Part shown: positions 34,213 through 43,507 of the stretch, one piece after another
How the letters are laid out: every line of letters begins with the position of its first letter
Numbering within the stretch: the first letter of the stretch is position 1
DNA from: Luteimonas huabeiensis HB2
Lineage (GTDB): Bacteria; Pseudomonadota; Gammaproteobacteria; Xanthomonadales; Xanthomonadaceae
Direction: 5' to 3'
DNA: 64,000 nucleotides
NCBI RefSeq assembly: GCF_000559025.1
Contig: NZ_JAAN01000030.1
Location: forward strand, 62,001-126,000
Notes under the pieces: model-generated
What the model was told of the DNA's origin: nothing
Databases searched by the model: none
What the model saw: the letters and a program-made list of their open reading frames with translations, nothing else
Position numbers and translations under genes: made by a program

Positions 34213-35184
34213 ATGCGTACGCGCCGCGACTTCCTCGCGACCGCCTCCCTCGCCGCCGCCGGCCTCGCGCTGGCCCCGCTGGCCGCCTGCAGCCAGGAGA
34301 CCGCCGTCCCGGGGCCCGCGCCGGCAGGCCCCGCTCCCGCGCCGGCGGCGCCCGCCGCCGGCCCCCTGATCGCCCGCGCCATCCCCGCCACCGGCGAGCG
34401 GATCCCGGTGATCGGCGCCGGCACCTCCGGCAGCTACGAGACCGCGCTGGGCTCGGCCGAATACCAGACCCTCAAGGAGACCATCCGCGTGTTCTTCGAG
34501 GGCGGCGGCAGCCTGTTCGACACCTCGCCCAACTATTCCAACGCCGACGAGGTGCTCGGCGCGCTGCTGGACGAAGGCGGCTGGCGCGAGCGCTGCTTCC
34601 TGGCCACCAAGATCGCCGCCGACGATCGCGCGGCGATGGAAGCGCAGTGGGCCGAAAGCCAGCGCCGCCTGCGCACCGAGCGCGTGGAGCTGCTGCAGGT
34701 CCACAACCTGCGCGCCTGGCGGATCGCGCTGCCCTACGCGCGCGAGCTGAAGGAACAGGGCGCGACGAAGTACATCGGCCTGACCCACTACGTCGAGAGC
34801 GGGCATGCCGAACTGGAGCGGCTGATGCGCGCGGAGAAGCCGGACTTCATCCAGGTCAACTATTCGGTCAACGCCCCGCAGGCGGCGCGCTCGCTGCTGC
34901 CGGCGGCGCAGGACCTGGGCGTGGCGGTGCTGATCAACCGCGCCTTCGACGACGGCAAGCTGTTCGCGCAGGCGCGCGACAAGGCGCTGCCGGGCTGGGC
35001 GGCGGAACTGGGCATCGGGTCCTGGGCGCAGATGTTCCTGAAGTTCGCGATCAGCCACCCGGCGGTGACCGCGGTGATCCCGGCCACCGGCAAGCCCGAC
35101 CGCCAGGCCGACAACCTCAAGGCCGGCACCGGCGAGTTGCTGAGCCGGGCGCAGCAGGACGAACTGATCGCCCTGTTCGCCTGA
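34213..35184 (+). CDS. Tat-exported aldo/keto reductase-like protein
   Basis: A 323-residue protein. The N-terminus MRTRRDFLATASLAAAGLAL is a twin-arginine signal. It is followed by LAPLAAC, a possible lipobox (Cys26), and a Pro/Ala-rich linker. The remaining 270 residues are an aldo/keto reductase barrel: LFDTSPNYSNADEVLGALL, CFLATKIAADDRAAMEAQW, VELLQVHNLRAW and FIQVNYSVN. A Tat signal on an NADPH-dependent family implies cofactor binding before export. The family's catalytic Tyr appears in the NYSN segment. The MFS-type carrier gene starts 13 bp downstream, so they are probably co-transcribed. The substrate is unknown. Confidence 0.85.
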   Translation: MRTRRDFLATASLAAAGLALAPLAACSQETAVPGPAPAGPAPAPAAPAAGPLIARAIPATGERIPVIGAGTSGSYETALGSAEYQTLKETIRVFFEGGGSLFDTSPNYSNADEVLGALLDEGGWRERCFLATKIAADDRAAMEAQWAESQRRLRTERVELLQVHNLRAWRIALPYARELKEQGATKYIGLTHYVESGHAELERLMRAEKPDFIQVNYSVNAPQAARSLLPAAQDLGVAVLINRAFDDGKLFAQARDKALPGWAAELGIGSWAQMFLKFAISHPAVTAVIPATGKPDRQADNLKAGTGELLSRAQQDELIALFA

Positions 35185-35197
35185 GCGGAGAGCGCCG

Positions 35198-36508
35198 ATG
35201 GCCCGCAGCCCGCTCGACCGCATCGCCGCCGCCTTCGACGTCGAGCGCGAGGAGGCCGGCGCGGTCGCCGCCGGCTTCGCGATGTTCTTCCTGCTGTTCG
35301 CCGGCTACTTCATGCTGCGGCCGGTGCGCGAGACGATGGGCATCGCCGGCGGCGTGGACAACCTGCAGTGGCTGTTCACCGGCACCTTCCTCGCCACGCT
35401 GGCGGCGATGCCGCTGTTCGGCTGGATCGCCGGCCGCGTGCAGCGGCGGCGGATCCTGTACTGGGTCTACGGCTTCTTCGCCGGCAACCTGCTGGTCTTC
35501 GGCGCCTGCTTCCTGCTGCGGCCGGACGACGTGTGGATCGCGCGCACGTTCTATATCTGGCTGTCGGTATTCAACCTGATCGCGATCTCGGTGGCGTGGA
35601 GCGTGCTGGTCGACGTGTTCTCCGCCGCGCAAGGCAAGCGCCTGTTCGCGCTGATGGCCGCCGGCGCGAGCCTGGGCGGCCTGGTCGGGCCGCTGGCGGG
35701 CATCTTCCTGGTCGGGCCGATCGGCCATGCCGGGCTGGTCCTGCTCTCGGCCGCGCTGCTGCTGGGATCGGCGGCGATGGCCTGGACCATCCAGCGCTGG
35801 CGCGAGCGCCACCCGCTGGCGCCGGACGAGGCGCGGCAACGCAGGCAGCCGCTCGGCGGCCATCCCTTCGCCGGCGCCACCGAGGTGCTGCGCTCGCCTT
35901 ACCTGCTGGGGATCGCGCTGTTCGTGCTGCTGCTGGCCAGCGTCAGCACCTTCCTCTACTTCGAGCAGGCGCGGCTGGTGGAGGCGGCCTATCCCGACCG
36001 CGCCGACCAGACCCGGGTGTTCGGCATCATCGATACCGTCGTGCAGACGCTGGCGATCCTGACCCAGCTCTTCGTCACCGGCCGCGTCGCCGGCCGCCTC
36101 GGCGTGGGCGTGCTGCTGGTGCTGGTGCCGCTGGTCGCCGCCGCGGGCTTCCTGTGGCTGGCCTTCGCCCCGACCTTCGCCGTGCTGGCGGTGGTGATGG
36201 TGGTGCGCCGCGCCGGCGAGTACGCCTTCGTGCGGCCCGGCCGCGAGATGCTGTATTCGGTGGTCGCCCCGGCGGCCAAGTACAAGGCCAAGAACTTCAA
36301 CGACACCGTGGTCTACCGCGGCGCCGACGCGGTCAGCGGCTGGGTCAAGGCCGGCATCGACGCGATCGCCCAGCAGCCGACCCTGGCGATGCTGGTCGGC
36401 GCCGCCCTCGCGCTGGGCTGGACGGCCACCGGCGGCGCGCTGGCGCGCGCCCACGGCCGCGCCGGGGCATCGGAGTCCGCCGCCCGGCCGCCGCAGCCGG
36501 CGGCGTAG
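35198..36508 (+). CDS. MFS-like carrier resembling ATP/ADP (NTP/NDP) antiporters
   Basis: A 436-residue integral membrane protein with about 12 hydrophobic segments. The N-terminus GFAMFFLLFAGYFMLRPVRE and the C-terminal region KYKAKNFNDTVVYRGADAVS resemble the AAA/Tlc NTP-NDP antiporter family. That family is best known from obligate intracellular bacteria and plastids, but homologues occur in free-living bacteria where substrates are untested. It lies 13 bp after the Tat aldo/keto reductase gene. A nucleotide substrate is possible, and so is a quite different solute; the family-level call is firmer than the function. Confidence 0.75.
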   Translation: MARSPLDRIAAAFDVEREEAGAVAAGFAMFFLLFAGYFMLRPVRETMGIAGGVDNLQWLFTGTFLATLAAMPLFGWIAGRVQRRRILYWVYGFFAGNLLVFGACFLLRPDDVWIARTFYIWLSVFNLIAISVAWSVLVDVFSAAQGKRLFALMAAGASLGGLVGPLAGIFLVGPIGHAGLVLLSAALLLGSAAMAWTIQRWRERHPLAPDEARQRRQPLGGHPFAGATEVLRSPYLLGIALFVLLLASVSTFLYFEQARLVEAAYPDRADQTRVFGIIDTVVQTLAILTQLFVTGRVAGRLGVGVLLVLVPLVAAAGFLWLAFAPTFAVLAVVMVVRRAGEYAFVRPGREMLYSVVAPAAKYKAKNFNDTVVYRGADAVSGWVKAGIDAIAQQPTLAMLVGAALALGWTATGGALARAHGRAGASESAARPPQPAA

Positions 36509-36661
36509 CGCTCGCGGCGACCGCCGGCATCCGCTCGCCGGTGGCCCCGTCGCACCGCGTGCGCCTGCGCGCGGCGATGGCCGCGAGGGACGGTCGCACT
36601 ACCGACACGCCGGCGACCGCCGCCTCGTGGATAATGCGCGCCCCCGCGCCGTGCCCCCGAC

Positions 36662-37624
36662 ATGACCCCCACCGCCAAGGCCCATTGGCAGATCCACGCC
36701 TGCGTGCTGCTGTGGGGCTTCACCGCGATCCTCGGCAAGCTGATCGCCCTGCCGGCGCTGCCGCTGGTGTGGTGGCGGATGCTGCTGGTGGCCGCCACCC
36801 TCCTGCTGCTGCCGCGGATCCGGCGCGGCCTGCGCGCGCTGCCGCCCCGGCTGCTGGGCGCGTACGCCGGCATCGGCGTGCTGGTCGCGCTGCACTGGCT
36901 GACCTTCTACGGCGCGGTCAAGCTGGCCAACGCCTCGGTCGCGGCCACCTGCATGGCGCTGGCCACGGTGTTCGTGGCCCTGATCGAGCCGCGGCTGTCT
37001 CGCCGCCGCATCTCCTGGCGCGAACTGGCGCTCGGCGTGGCGGTGCTGCCGGGCGTGGCGCTGGTGGTGGGCGGGGTGCCGGCGCAGATGCGCATCGGGA
37101 TCGCGGTCGGCGCGCTGTCGGCGCTGTTCGTGGCCCTGTTCGGCGCGCTCAACAAGCGTCTGGTCGAGCGCGCCGACCCGCTGACGGTGACCGCCATCGA
37201 ACTGGGCGCCGGCGCCGGCGCGCTGACCCTGCTGTGGCCGCTGGTCGCCGTGCTGGTCCCGTCGCTGGCCGGCGGCTTCGCCCTGCCCGGCGCGCGCGAC
37301 GCCGGCTACCTGCTGTTGCTGGCCTTCGGCTGCACGCTGCTGCCGTTCGCGCTGTCGCTGGCGGCGCTGCGGCACATGAGCGCGTTCTCGGCGCAGCTGG
37401 CGGTCAACCTGGAACCGGTGTACGCGATCGCCCTGGCGATCCTGCTGCTGGGCGAGCAGCGCGAACTGACCCCCGCCTTCTACGCCGGCGTGGCGATCAT
37501 CATGGCCGCGGTGCTGGCGCACCCGCTGCTGTCGCGCCGCCGCGCGGCGCCGGCGCAACTGCACGCGGAGAACCTCGCCACGGGCGAGGCGCGCGACCTG
37601 ATCGAACCGCGCCGGCGGGATTGA
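36662..37624 (+). CDS. EamA/DMT-family transporter
   Basis: A 320-residue inner-membrane protein with ten predicted helices arranged as two EamA repeats (about 1-145 and 155-300). HWQIHACVLLWGFTAILGKL opens the first repeat. The second ends LAVNLEPVYAIALAILLLGE, the usual EamA signature near the end. Members export or import amino acids, nucleosides or other metabolites; the substrate cannot be predicted. A gataat hexamer at 36630-36635 could be its -10 box. Confidence 0.88.
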   Translation: MTPTAKAHWQIHACVLLWGFTAILGKLIALPALPLVWWRMLLVAATLLLLPRIRRGLRALPPRLLGAYAGIGVLVALHWLTFYGAVKLANASVAATCMALATVFVALIEPRLSRRRISWRELALGVAVLPGVALVVGGVPAQMRIGIAVGALSALFVALFGALNKRLVERADPLTVTAIELGAGAGALTLLWPLVAVLVPSLAGGFALPGARDAGYLLLLAFGCTLLPFALSLAALRHMSAFSAQLAVNLEPVYAIALAILLLGEQRELTPAFYAGVAIIMAAVLAHPLLSRRRAAPAQLHAENLATGEARDLIEPRRRD

Positions 37625-37758
37625 TCCGCCGCCCTGGATGTGCCGGCCGCGCTGGACGAGACCGGGCCCCCGGACGGCAGCGAAACAGCGCACGGGACGC
37701 GCCCGGCGGCGACCGGAAGCCTGCGCCGGCGCATCGTGGCGAACGCGCCGGAACGCGA

Positions 37759-37780
37759 CGGGGCGCCCGCAGGCGCCCCG
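37759..37780. terminator. GC-rich hairpin between convergent genes
   Basis: Perfect 9-bp arms cggggcgcc and ggcgccccg enclose a 4-nt loop, between the EamA gene (stop 37624) and the DUF4019 gene (stop 37803 on the other strand). There is no T-tract, so it is a probable shared terminator without the classical tail. Confidence 0.5.
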
Positions 37781-37802
37781 TGCATCCGGCCAACGGCCAG
37801 GC

Positions 37803-38321
37803 TCAGCGCAGGCTGTAGCCCGAGACCCGCCAGACGCGGTCTTCGTCCAGCCGGAACGAGACCAGCTCGCGCACCGGCTCGGCGCTGTTGGCGAAGCGGG
37901 TCGGAAACGCCACGTTGAGGTAGAGCCCCTCGGGGACCTGGCCGCCGGCCTCGAACTGCGAGCGCGTGACCACCGCTGCCCCGCGTTCGCCGGGCGCGCC
38001 CAGGCGGTTGCGGTCGCGGTCGATCTCCTGCACGAAGGCGTCGCGCGGGATCAGGCGCTTGACCCGTTCGCTCGCCATGTCCCACACCTCGCCGGCGCGG
38101 TTGCTGTCGATCAGCTGCAGCACCTGCTGCGCGGCGCGGGTGATCTCGGCGTCCTGGCGGGCCAGTTGCTCGCGCTGCTCGGGAGTGATCTGCTGCTGCG
38201 CGGGCGCCTGCGCCGGCGCGGGCTGCGCCTGCGGCGCCGGCTGCTGCGCGAAGGCGCCGCCCGCCAGCAGGGCGATGGCGGCGCCCAGGGCGATGCGGTT
38301 CGAAGTCTTGTGCTGCCTCAT
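37803..38321 (-). CDS. Secreted DUF4019-type protein
   Basis: A 172-residue exported protein. The signal peptide ends GGAFAQ (about 26). A Gln/Pro/Ala-rich linker follows (about 27-50), then a DUF4019-like domain with AAQQVLQLIDSNRAGEVWDM, LYLNVAFPTRFANS and VSFRLDEDRVWRVSGYSLR. The domain has a cystatin/NTF2-like look and its function is not known. It lies downstream of ssb on the same strand with a 140-bp gap, so it is probably an independent unit. Confidence 0.8.
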   Translation of the reverse strand: MRQHKTSNRIALGAAIALLAGGAFAQQPAPQAQPAPAQAPAQQQITPEQREQLARQDAEITRAAQQVLQLIDSNRAGEVWDMASERVKRLIPRDAFVQEIDRDRNRLGAPGERGAAVVTRSQFEAGGQVPEGLYLNVAFPTRFANSAEPVRELVSFRLDEDRVWRVSGYSLR

Positions 38322-38441
38322 GCTGCCTGCTTCCGCTGGGAAAGGGCGGTATCTATCTCACTCCGCGCCCCCGGCCGCAAGCCACGGCCGCTCGGGCGGC
38401 GGCGCCGTCCCGGCGACGAGGCAACGCCCCGCGCGCGGCGC

Positions 38442-38457
38442 GCCGCCCGGGGGCGGC
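38442..38457 (-). terminator. Hairpin directly after ssb
   Basis: gccgccc-gg-gggcggc forms a 7-bp stem 4 nt after the ssb stop codon. There is no T-tract, so it is a weak terminator candidate in GC-rich DNA where such stems are common. Confidence 0.3.
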
Positions 38458-38461
38458 CGTC

Positions 38462-38947
38462 TCAGAACGGGATGTCGTCGTCCGAGAAATCGTCCATCGC
38501 CGGCTGCGGCGGCTGCGCGGGCGCCTGCCGGCGCGGCGCGGCCGATTCCTGCCGCGGCGGGCGCGAGGACCGCTCGCCGCGCTCGTAGCCGCCACCGCCG
38601 CCACCGCCATCGCCGCGGCCGCCGAGCATTTGCATCTCGTCGGCGATAATGTCGGTGAAGTAGCGTTCCTGGCCGTCCTGGCCGGTGTACTTGTCGTAGC
38701 GGATCGAGCCCTCGACGTAGACCTGCGAGCCCTTGCGCAGGTACTCGCCGGCGATCTCGCCGAGCTTGCCGAAGAAGGTCACCCGGTGCCACTCGGTGCG
38801 TTCCTGGGTGTTGCCGTCGCGATCCTTGCGCACGCTGGTGGTGGCGAGGCTGATCTTGGTCACCGCCATGCCGCTCTGGGTGTACTTGGTTTCGGGATCG
38901 TTGCCGAGATTGCCGACCAGGATCACCTTGTTGATGCCGCGGGCCAT
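38462..38947 (-). CDS. ssb: Single-stranded DNA-binding protein
   Basis: A 161-residue SSB that coats single-stranded DNA as a tetramer during replication and repair. The OB-fold (about 1-110) starts [18 protein letters not shown] and includes [21 protein letters not shown] Gly-run then a Pro/Gln/Arg-rich tail (about 113-150) leads to the acidic tip [10 protein letters not shown]. That tip is the docking site for partner proteins. Length and tail are typical for xanthomonads. A tatact -10-like element lies at 38990-38995 upstream. Confidence 0.97.
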   Translation of the reverse strand: MARGINKVILVGNLGNDPETKYTQSGMAVTKISLATTSVRKDRDGNTQERTEWHRVTFFGKLGEIAGEYLRKGSQVYVEGSIRYDKYTGQDGQERYFTDIIADEMQMLGGRGDGGGGGGGYERGERSSRPPRQESAAPRRQAPAQPPQPAMDDFSDDDIPF

Positions 38948-39086
38948 GGGACCGTCCTCGCTGAATGAAGCTGCTGCCTGTGGGCGGGCAGTATACCGGC
39001 AAGCCCCCTCGCCCCGGCCGCCGCCGGCGCCCGCCGGGGCGTGGGAAAAGCCCGCGTCGCGATATCGGGCCTCGCCGGCCGGCGCC

Positions 39087-39092
39087 TATAAT
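39087..39092 (+). promoter_or_regulatory. Consensus -10 box (tataat) before ispB
   Basis: A perfect tataat lies 27 bp upstream of the ispB start codon, in the divergent region shared with ssb. No convincing -35 box is seen at the expected spacing, so activity may depend on an activator or on upstream contacts. Confidence 0.5.
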
Positions 39093-39118
39093 CTCCGATC
39101 CTCACACAAGCGTTCCCG

Positions 39119-40114
39119 ATGGCCGACGCCGACCGCATGCCCCCCACCGACCTCGCCGCGATCCAGGCCCTGGCCGCCGAGGACATGGCCGCGGTCGATG
39201 CGCTGATCCGCCGCCGCCTGGCCTCCGAGGTCGTGCTGATCAACCAGGTGGCCGAGCACATCGTCTCCGCCGGCGGCAAGCGCCTGCGGCCGATGCTGGT
39301 GGTGCTGGCCGGCCGCGCCTGCGGGGCCGGCGGCCCGGTACACCATCAGCTCGCGGCGATCGTCGAGTTCATCCACACCTCCACCCTGCTGCACGACGAC
39401 GTGGTGGACGAGTCCGACCTGCGCCGCGGGCGCAGCACCGCCAACGCGATCTGGGGCAACGCCGCCAGCGTGCTGGTGGGCGATTTCCTCTACTCGCGCA
39501 GCTTCCAGTTGATGGTCGAGCTGGACTCGATGGAGGTGATGCGGCTGCTGGCCGACACCACCAACCGCATCGCCGAGGGCGAGGTGCTGCAACTGCTGCA
39601 CGTGCACAACCCCGACACCGACGAGGCCGCCTACCTGCGCGTGATCGAGCGCAAGACCGCGGTGCTGTTCGCCGCCGGCACCCGCCTGGGCGCGCTGGCC
39701 GCCGGCGCCGATGCCGAGGTCCAGCAGCGGCTGTACGACTTCGGCATGGAGCTGGGCTACGCCTTCCAGATCGCCGACGACGTGCTGGACTACGCCGCCG
39801 ACGCGGCGGACCTGGGCAAGAACCTCGGCGACGACCTCGCCGAGGGCAAGGCCACGCTGCCGCTGATCCACGCCATCCGCCACGCCGACGCGGCCACCCG
39901 CGAGCGCCTGCGCGGCATCGTCGAGCGCGGCGACGCCGCCGCCATGCCCGAGGTGCTGGCCGCGATCCGCGCCACCGGCGGCCTGGAATACAGCCGCGAG
40001 CGCGCGCGCGCGCATGCCGAGGCGGCGCAGCGCGCGCTCGACGGCCTGCCCGCCAACCCGGCCCTGGACGCGCTGCGCGGGCTGGCGCGCTACGCGGTCG
40101 AACGCAGCCACTGA
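39119..40114 (+). CDS. ispB: Octaprenyl (polyprenyl) diphosphate synthase
   Basis: A 331-residue trans-prenyltransferase that makes the ubiquinone side-chain precursor from IPP and FPP. The first Asp-rich motif is LLHDDVVDESDLRRGR (DDVVD at 93-97). The second is FQIADDVLDY (DDVLD at 220-224). GGKRLRP near 52-58 binds IPP. It is divergent from ssb and its stop overlaps the start of a small helix-hairpin-helix gene (TGATG). Confidence 0.95.
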   Translation: MADADRMPPTDLAAIQALAAEDMAAVDALIRRRLASEVVLINQVAEHIVSAGGKRLRPMLVVLAGRACGAGGPVHHQLAAIVEFIHTSTLLHDDVVDESDLRRGRSTANAIWGNAASVLVGDFLYSRSFQLMVELDSMEVMRLLADTTNRIAEGEVLQLLHVHNPDTDEAAYLRVIERKTAVLFAAGTRLGALAAGADAEVQQRLYDFGMELGYAFQIADDVLDYAADAADLGKNLGDDLAEGKATLPLIHAIRHADAATRERLRGIVERGDAAAMPEVLAAIRATGGLEYSRERARAHAEAAQRALDGLPANPALDALRGLARYAVERSH

Positions 40115-40359
40115 TGGCCTTCCCCGCCGACGAGCGCGCGCGCCTGCTGGCGGTCCGCGGCGTCGGCCCGACGGTGGTCGCGCGCCTGGAGCAGCTCGGT
40201 TTCGACCGTCTCGCGGCATTGGCCCGCGCCGATGCCGACGACATCGTGCGGCAGGCCGCGGCGCTGCTCGGGTCGACCTGCTGGCGCAACAGCCCGCAGG
40301 CCCGCGCGGCCATCGAGGGCGCGATCCGCGCCGCGCGCGACCGGCGCTCGGCGCGCTGA
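40114..40359 (+). CDS. Small helix-hairpin-helix protein coupled to ispB
   Basis: An 81-residue protein. LLAVRGVGPTVVARLEQLGF (11-30) is a helix-hairpin-helix element of the kind that binds DNA backbone without sequence specificity. A second helical segment (ALARADADDIVRQAAALLG) and a basic C-terminus follow. Its ATG shares one base with the ispB stop, so translation is coupled. No enzymatic domain is present and its function is unknown. Confidence 0.7.
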   Translation: MAFPADERARLLAVRGVGPTVVARLEQLGFDRLAALARADADDIVRQAAALLGSTCWRNSPQARAAIEGAIRAARDRRSAR

Positions 40360-40476
40360 GCGGCGCCAGGGCCACGCGCCCGCTGTCGCCGGCGCCGCGC
40401 AGGGCACCGCCCAGCGGTCGAGAGGCATCGGATTCGGCGCAGCGCCCCGCCGGGCGTGTCGAGCGCCGCCCGCCGC

Positions 40477-41862
40477 TCAGGCGATGCCGAGGCCCGGGAT
40501 CGCGGCGATGGCGTCGGGGTCGAAGCCGCCCAGGCGGGCGAAGTGGCGACCGCGCTCGGCATAGTCGCGGTAAGGGCCGAAGCTGGGCGCGCCCGGCGAG
40601 AGCAGCAGCACCCCGCCGCCCGGGCCCAGCGCCGCGCGCGCCGCGGCCACGGCGGCCTCGAGGTCGGCGGCCTGGCGCAGCGCGAAGCCGCCCTCGGCCG
40701 CGGCCTCGCGCAGCGCCTCGAAGATGCGCGGGCCGTTCTGGCCCATGGTCGCCACCACGCCCGGCGGGTGCCGCCGCACGTAGTCGGCGAAAACGCCCCA
40801 GTCCAGGCCGCGATCGTGGCCGCCGACCAGGATCGCGGTGCGCGGGCCGGGATAGAGCTGCAGCGCGGCGATGCCGGCATGCGGGGTGGTGCTGATGGAA
40901 TCGTTGACCCAGCGCAGGCCGTCGCGCTCGCCCAGCGCCTGCAGGCGGTGCGGCAGCGGCAGGAACCCGCGCGCGTGCGGCGCCAGCGCGGCGGCGTCCA
41001 GGCCGAAGGCATCCAGCGCGGTCAGCGCCGCGCACAGGTTGCCGCGGTTGTGCCGGCCGGGCAGCGGCAGGCCGGCGGTGTCGAGCACCGCCTCGTCGCC
41101 CCGGTACAGCGCGTCGCCGCGCAGGTGCCAGCCGTCGCCGCGGCCGTACCAGCGGACCTCGCTGTCGGGCAGGTCCAGCGCGGCCAGTCGCGGGTCCTCG
41201 GCGTTCAGCACCGCGATGCGCGGCCGCCCGGCGGTCAGCAGGGCCAGCTTGTCGGCGACGTAGCGGGCCTCGCTGCCGTGCCAGTCCAGATGCTCGGGGA
41301 ACACGTTGGTGACCACCGCGATCCCGGGCCGCGTACCGGAGGCGGCGACGTCGCCGGTCTGGTAGCTCGACAGCTCGATCGCCCAGGCTTCGGCCTCGGC
41401 GTCCAGCAGTTCCAGCAGCGGCAGGCCGATGTTGCCCGCCAGCGCGGTGCGCACGCCGGCCGCGCGCAGCAGGTGCGCCAGCAGCGCGGTGGTGGTGCTC
41501 TTGCCCTTGGTGCCGGTCACGCACAGCGTGCGCGCGTCCGGGCGCTCGGCGAACCACTGCGCGGTGCCGCCGACGAACACCGTGCCGTGGGCCGCGGCGG
41601 CGAGCGCCTCGGGCCGGTACGGGCTGATCCCGGGCGACTTCACCACCACGTCCAGCGCCGCGAGCGCCTCGGCGTCGGCGCCGGTGCGCGGGCGCAGCAG
41701 CGCATCGCCCAGCGCCGCGGCGTCGGCGGCCTCGCCTTCCGAGCAGAACAGGGTCAGCGGCAGCGAGGGCAGCCGCGCGCGGATCGCCCGCCACGCCGCG
41801 CGGCCCTCGCGGCCCCAGCCCCAGAGCCCGACCGCGCGGCCGTCAAGCTGCGAAATGCGCAC
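40477..41862 (-). CDS. murD2: UDP-N-acetylmuramoyl-L-alanine--L-glutamate ligase (MurD2)
   Basis: A Mur ligase of 461 residues. The ATP-binding motif is [13 protein letters not shown] (116-123 TGTKGKST). [12 protein letters not shown] and [20 protein letters not shown] are the usual metal and C-terminal domain motifs. In Xanthomonas oryzae this MurD variant adds L-Glu rather than D-Glu to UDP-MurNAc-L-Ala, and the partner MurL then epimerises the product. The pairing with a murL homologue here supports the MurD2 call over a standard MurD. The GTG at 41862 ([17 protein letters not shown]) is the likely start. It overlaps murL by 20 nt; the longer upstream frame is out-of-frame murL sequence. 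Confidence 0.88.
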   Translation of the reverse strand: MRISQLDGRAVGLWGWGREGRAAWRAIRARLPSLPLTLFCSEGEAADAAALGDALLRPRTGADAEALAALDVVVKSPGISPYRPEALAAAAHGTVFVGGTAQWFAERPDARTLCVTGTKGKSTTTALLAHLLRAAGVRTALAGNIGLPLLELLDAEAEAWAIELSSYQTGDVAASGTRPGIAVVTNVFPEHLDWHGSEARYVADKLALLTAGRPRIAVLNAEDPRLAALDLPDSEVRWYGRGDGWHLRGDALYRGDEAVLDTAGLPLPGRHNRGNLCAALTALDAFGLDAAALAPHARGFLPLPHRLQALGERDGLRWVNDSISTTPHAGIAALQLYPGPRTAILVGGHDRGLDWGVFADYVRRHPPGVVATMGQNGPRIFEALREAAAEGGFALRQAADLEAAVAAARAALGPGGGVLLLSPGAPSFGPYRDYAERGRHFARLGGFDPDAIAAIPGLGIA

Positions 41863-43384
41863 GCAGCCGTTCCCACAGCGCCGGCGGCACCCGGTGCGCC
41901 GCATCGGGCACCAGCAGCGGTTCCAGCGCCAGCTCGCCGGCATCGAGCTGCGGGGCGATCTCGCGGGCGAAGCGCTGCACCACCGCGTCCTCGCGCCACT
42001 CCGGCCGCGCGGCCAGCGCCGCCATCGCCGCGCGCGATTCGCGGCCCTCGCCAACGCATTCGAACGGCTTGTGGTCGCGGTACTCCAGCAGCGCGTCGTA
42101 GCCGGGCACCTGCGCCGGGTCGTCGAGCAGGTTGCGGCCGAAGATCGTCACCAGCCGCGGCTTGGGCATGAACGGCGCCAGCGCCAGGAACACGAAATGG
42201 CACTTCGGGCAGACCCCGCACCAGCGGTTGGCCGGGCGCTCGCCGAGCAGGTGGAAGTTGCGGTTGCAGCTGGAGAAGTGGGCGTCGTAGCGGTCGCTCC
42301 TGGCGAACTGCCGCGCCACCGCCAGCTCCGACAGCGGCCGCAGCAGCGAGTAGTAGCGCAGGTCCGCGGCGACGCGGCGCTGCAGGTGCTCGCCGAAGGC
42401 GCGCTCGAAGGCCCAGCCCTTGGACCACTGGTGGTTCACCTCGCCGGTGCCCTCGATCAGGCTGCCGTAGCTGGCCGAGCGCTCGTTGGAGAACACCACC
42501 TGGTCCATGCCCAGCAGCACCGCGGCGAAGGCCAGGATCGCCGAATTGATCGCGGTCACCGGGATGTGGCCGTTCCAGGCGCCCTGGCGGTTGTACTCGA
42601 ACAGTTCCGGCGCGAGCTGGCGCTGGATGTTGAGCGTGGGCAGGCCGGTGCGCTCGGCGCAGGCGCGGATGAGTTGCGAACCGCCGACCCAGGCCACCGT
42701 CTGCGCCACGCCGGCGGTGCGCAGCGCCTCGATCGAGACCAGCGAGTCCTTGCCGCCGCCGATCGCCACCAGCGCGTGTTCGCGCAGGCCCAGATATGCC
42801 CGGTCGCCAGCGGCGGCCGCCTCGGATTCCCTTCTCCCGCCTGCGGGAGACGAATCGGCCGGGACTGCCGATTCGGACGGCGAAGCCGTCCGCAGGGGGA
42901 GCGCCAGGGACGGCGCGACTCCAGGTGCCCGAAGGGCGGATGAGGGCGAAGCGCCAGCCGCCGGCTCGCCCTCACCCCAGCCCTCTCCCGCACGCGGGAG
43001 GAGGGGCAGGTCATGCGCCGGGAAGCGGATGCGCCCGTGCAGGTCGAGGCCGTTGCGGTAGGCGAACTCGCCCAGGCCGTGGAGGTAGACGTCCTCCAGC
43101 AGCGCGGCGGTGTCGCCGTCGATGGCATAGCCCTCGATGCGGATCTCCTCCGGCACCGCGGCCTTGTAGTAGCTGACCCCGGCGATCAGGTGCAGCAGGC
43201 GCAGCGCCTGCACCGCGGCGGCTTCGCGCGCCGCGTCCAGCGCGAACGGGGCCCCGGGCACGGTCACCGTCTCCACCAGTTCCGGGCCGTCGTCGAAGGC
43301 GTAGACCAGCCGGGCCACGCCGGTGGCGGGGTCGAAGCCGCAATCGACGAAGCGGAAGGCGGCGATGGCATCGCGGTCAAACAT
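41843..43384 (-). CDS. murL: UDP-MurNAc-L-Ala-L-Glu epimerase (MurL) with an in-frame repeat insertion
   Basis: A 513-residue homologue of Xanthomonas MurL, which converts the terminal L-Glu of UDP-MurNAc-L-Ala-L-Glu to D-Glu using ATP. The PP-loop-like segment [19 protein letters not shown] lies near 204. Further conserved blocks are [32 protein letters not shown] and the Cys pair in [12 protein letters not shown]. Residues about 127-187 do not belong to the family. They are encoded by a cccgcacgcggg-type intergenic repeat inserted in frame between the N-terminal domain and the ATP-binding core. The ATG at 43384 ([10 protein letters not shown]) is preferred to 43471, which adds an Arg/Pro-rich stretch. 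It is co-oriented with and overlaps murD2. Confidence 0.9.
   Translation of the reverse strand: MFDRDAIAAFRFVDCGFDPATGVARLVYAFDDGPELVETVTVPGAPFALDAAREAAAVQALRLLHLIAGVSYYKAAVPEEIRIEGYAIDGDTAALLEDVYLHGLGEFAYRNGLDLHGRIRFPAHDLPLLPRAGEGWGEGEPAAGASPSSALRAPGVAPSLALPLRTASPSESAVPADSSPAGGRRESEAAAAGDRAYLGLREHALVAIGGGKDSLVSIEALRTAGVAQTVAWVGGSQLIRACAERTGLPTLNIQRQLAPELFEYNRQGAWNGHIPVTAINSAILAFAAVLLGMDQVVFSNERSASYGSLIEGTGEVNHQWSKGWAFERAFGEHLQRRVAADLRYYSLLRPLSELAVARQFARSDRYDAHFSSCNRNFHLLGERPANRWCGVCPKCHFVFLALAPFMPKPRLVTIFGRNLLDDPAQVPGYDALLEYRDHKPFECVGEGRESRAAMAALAARPEWREDAVVQRFAREIAPQLDAGELALEPLLVPDAAHRVPPALWERLRAHFAA
42824..43006 (-). repeat. REP-type element inserted in frame within murL
   Basis: About 183 bp encoding a stretch that begins [13 protein letters not shown] and ends SSPAGGRRE. 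On the DNA level it contains ctctcccgcacgcgggag, ccctcatccgcccttcgggcacc, the hairpin gacggcttcgccgtc and tctcccgcaggcgggaga. The ccctcatccgcc/ttcgg core is shared with the intergenic repeats at 6.6 and 51.8 kb. The length is a multiple of three and has no stop in the murL frame. Confidence 0.8.
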
Positions 43385-43507
43385 GCGCACGGGGCTCCAG
43401 TCGGATCGGGGGGCGCGGCGCAGCGGGCCGGCCACGGAGAGGATGGGCCGGGGACCGTCCGCGCGGCGCATCGTGCGCCAGGCGGGCGGCCGCGGGCGGG
43501 CGCGGAC

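Noticed and set aside
41863..42054. N-terminal extension of MurD2
   Set aside because: The extension (Arg/Trp/Cys-rich) is shadow translation of the 3' end of murL. The conserved start of the ligase lies just after GTG 41862.
43385..43471. Longer MurL start at 43471
   Set aside because: It adds an Arg/Pro-rich stretch without family similarity. The ATG at 43384 begins the conserved sequence.
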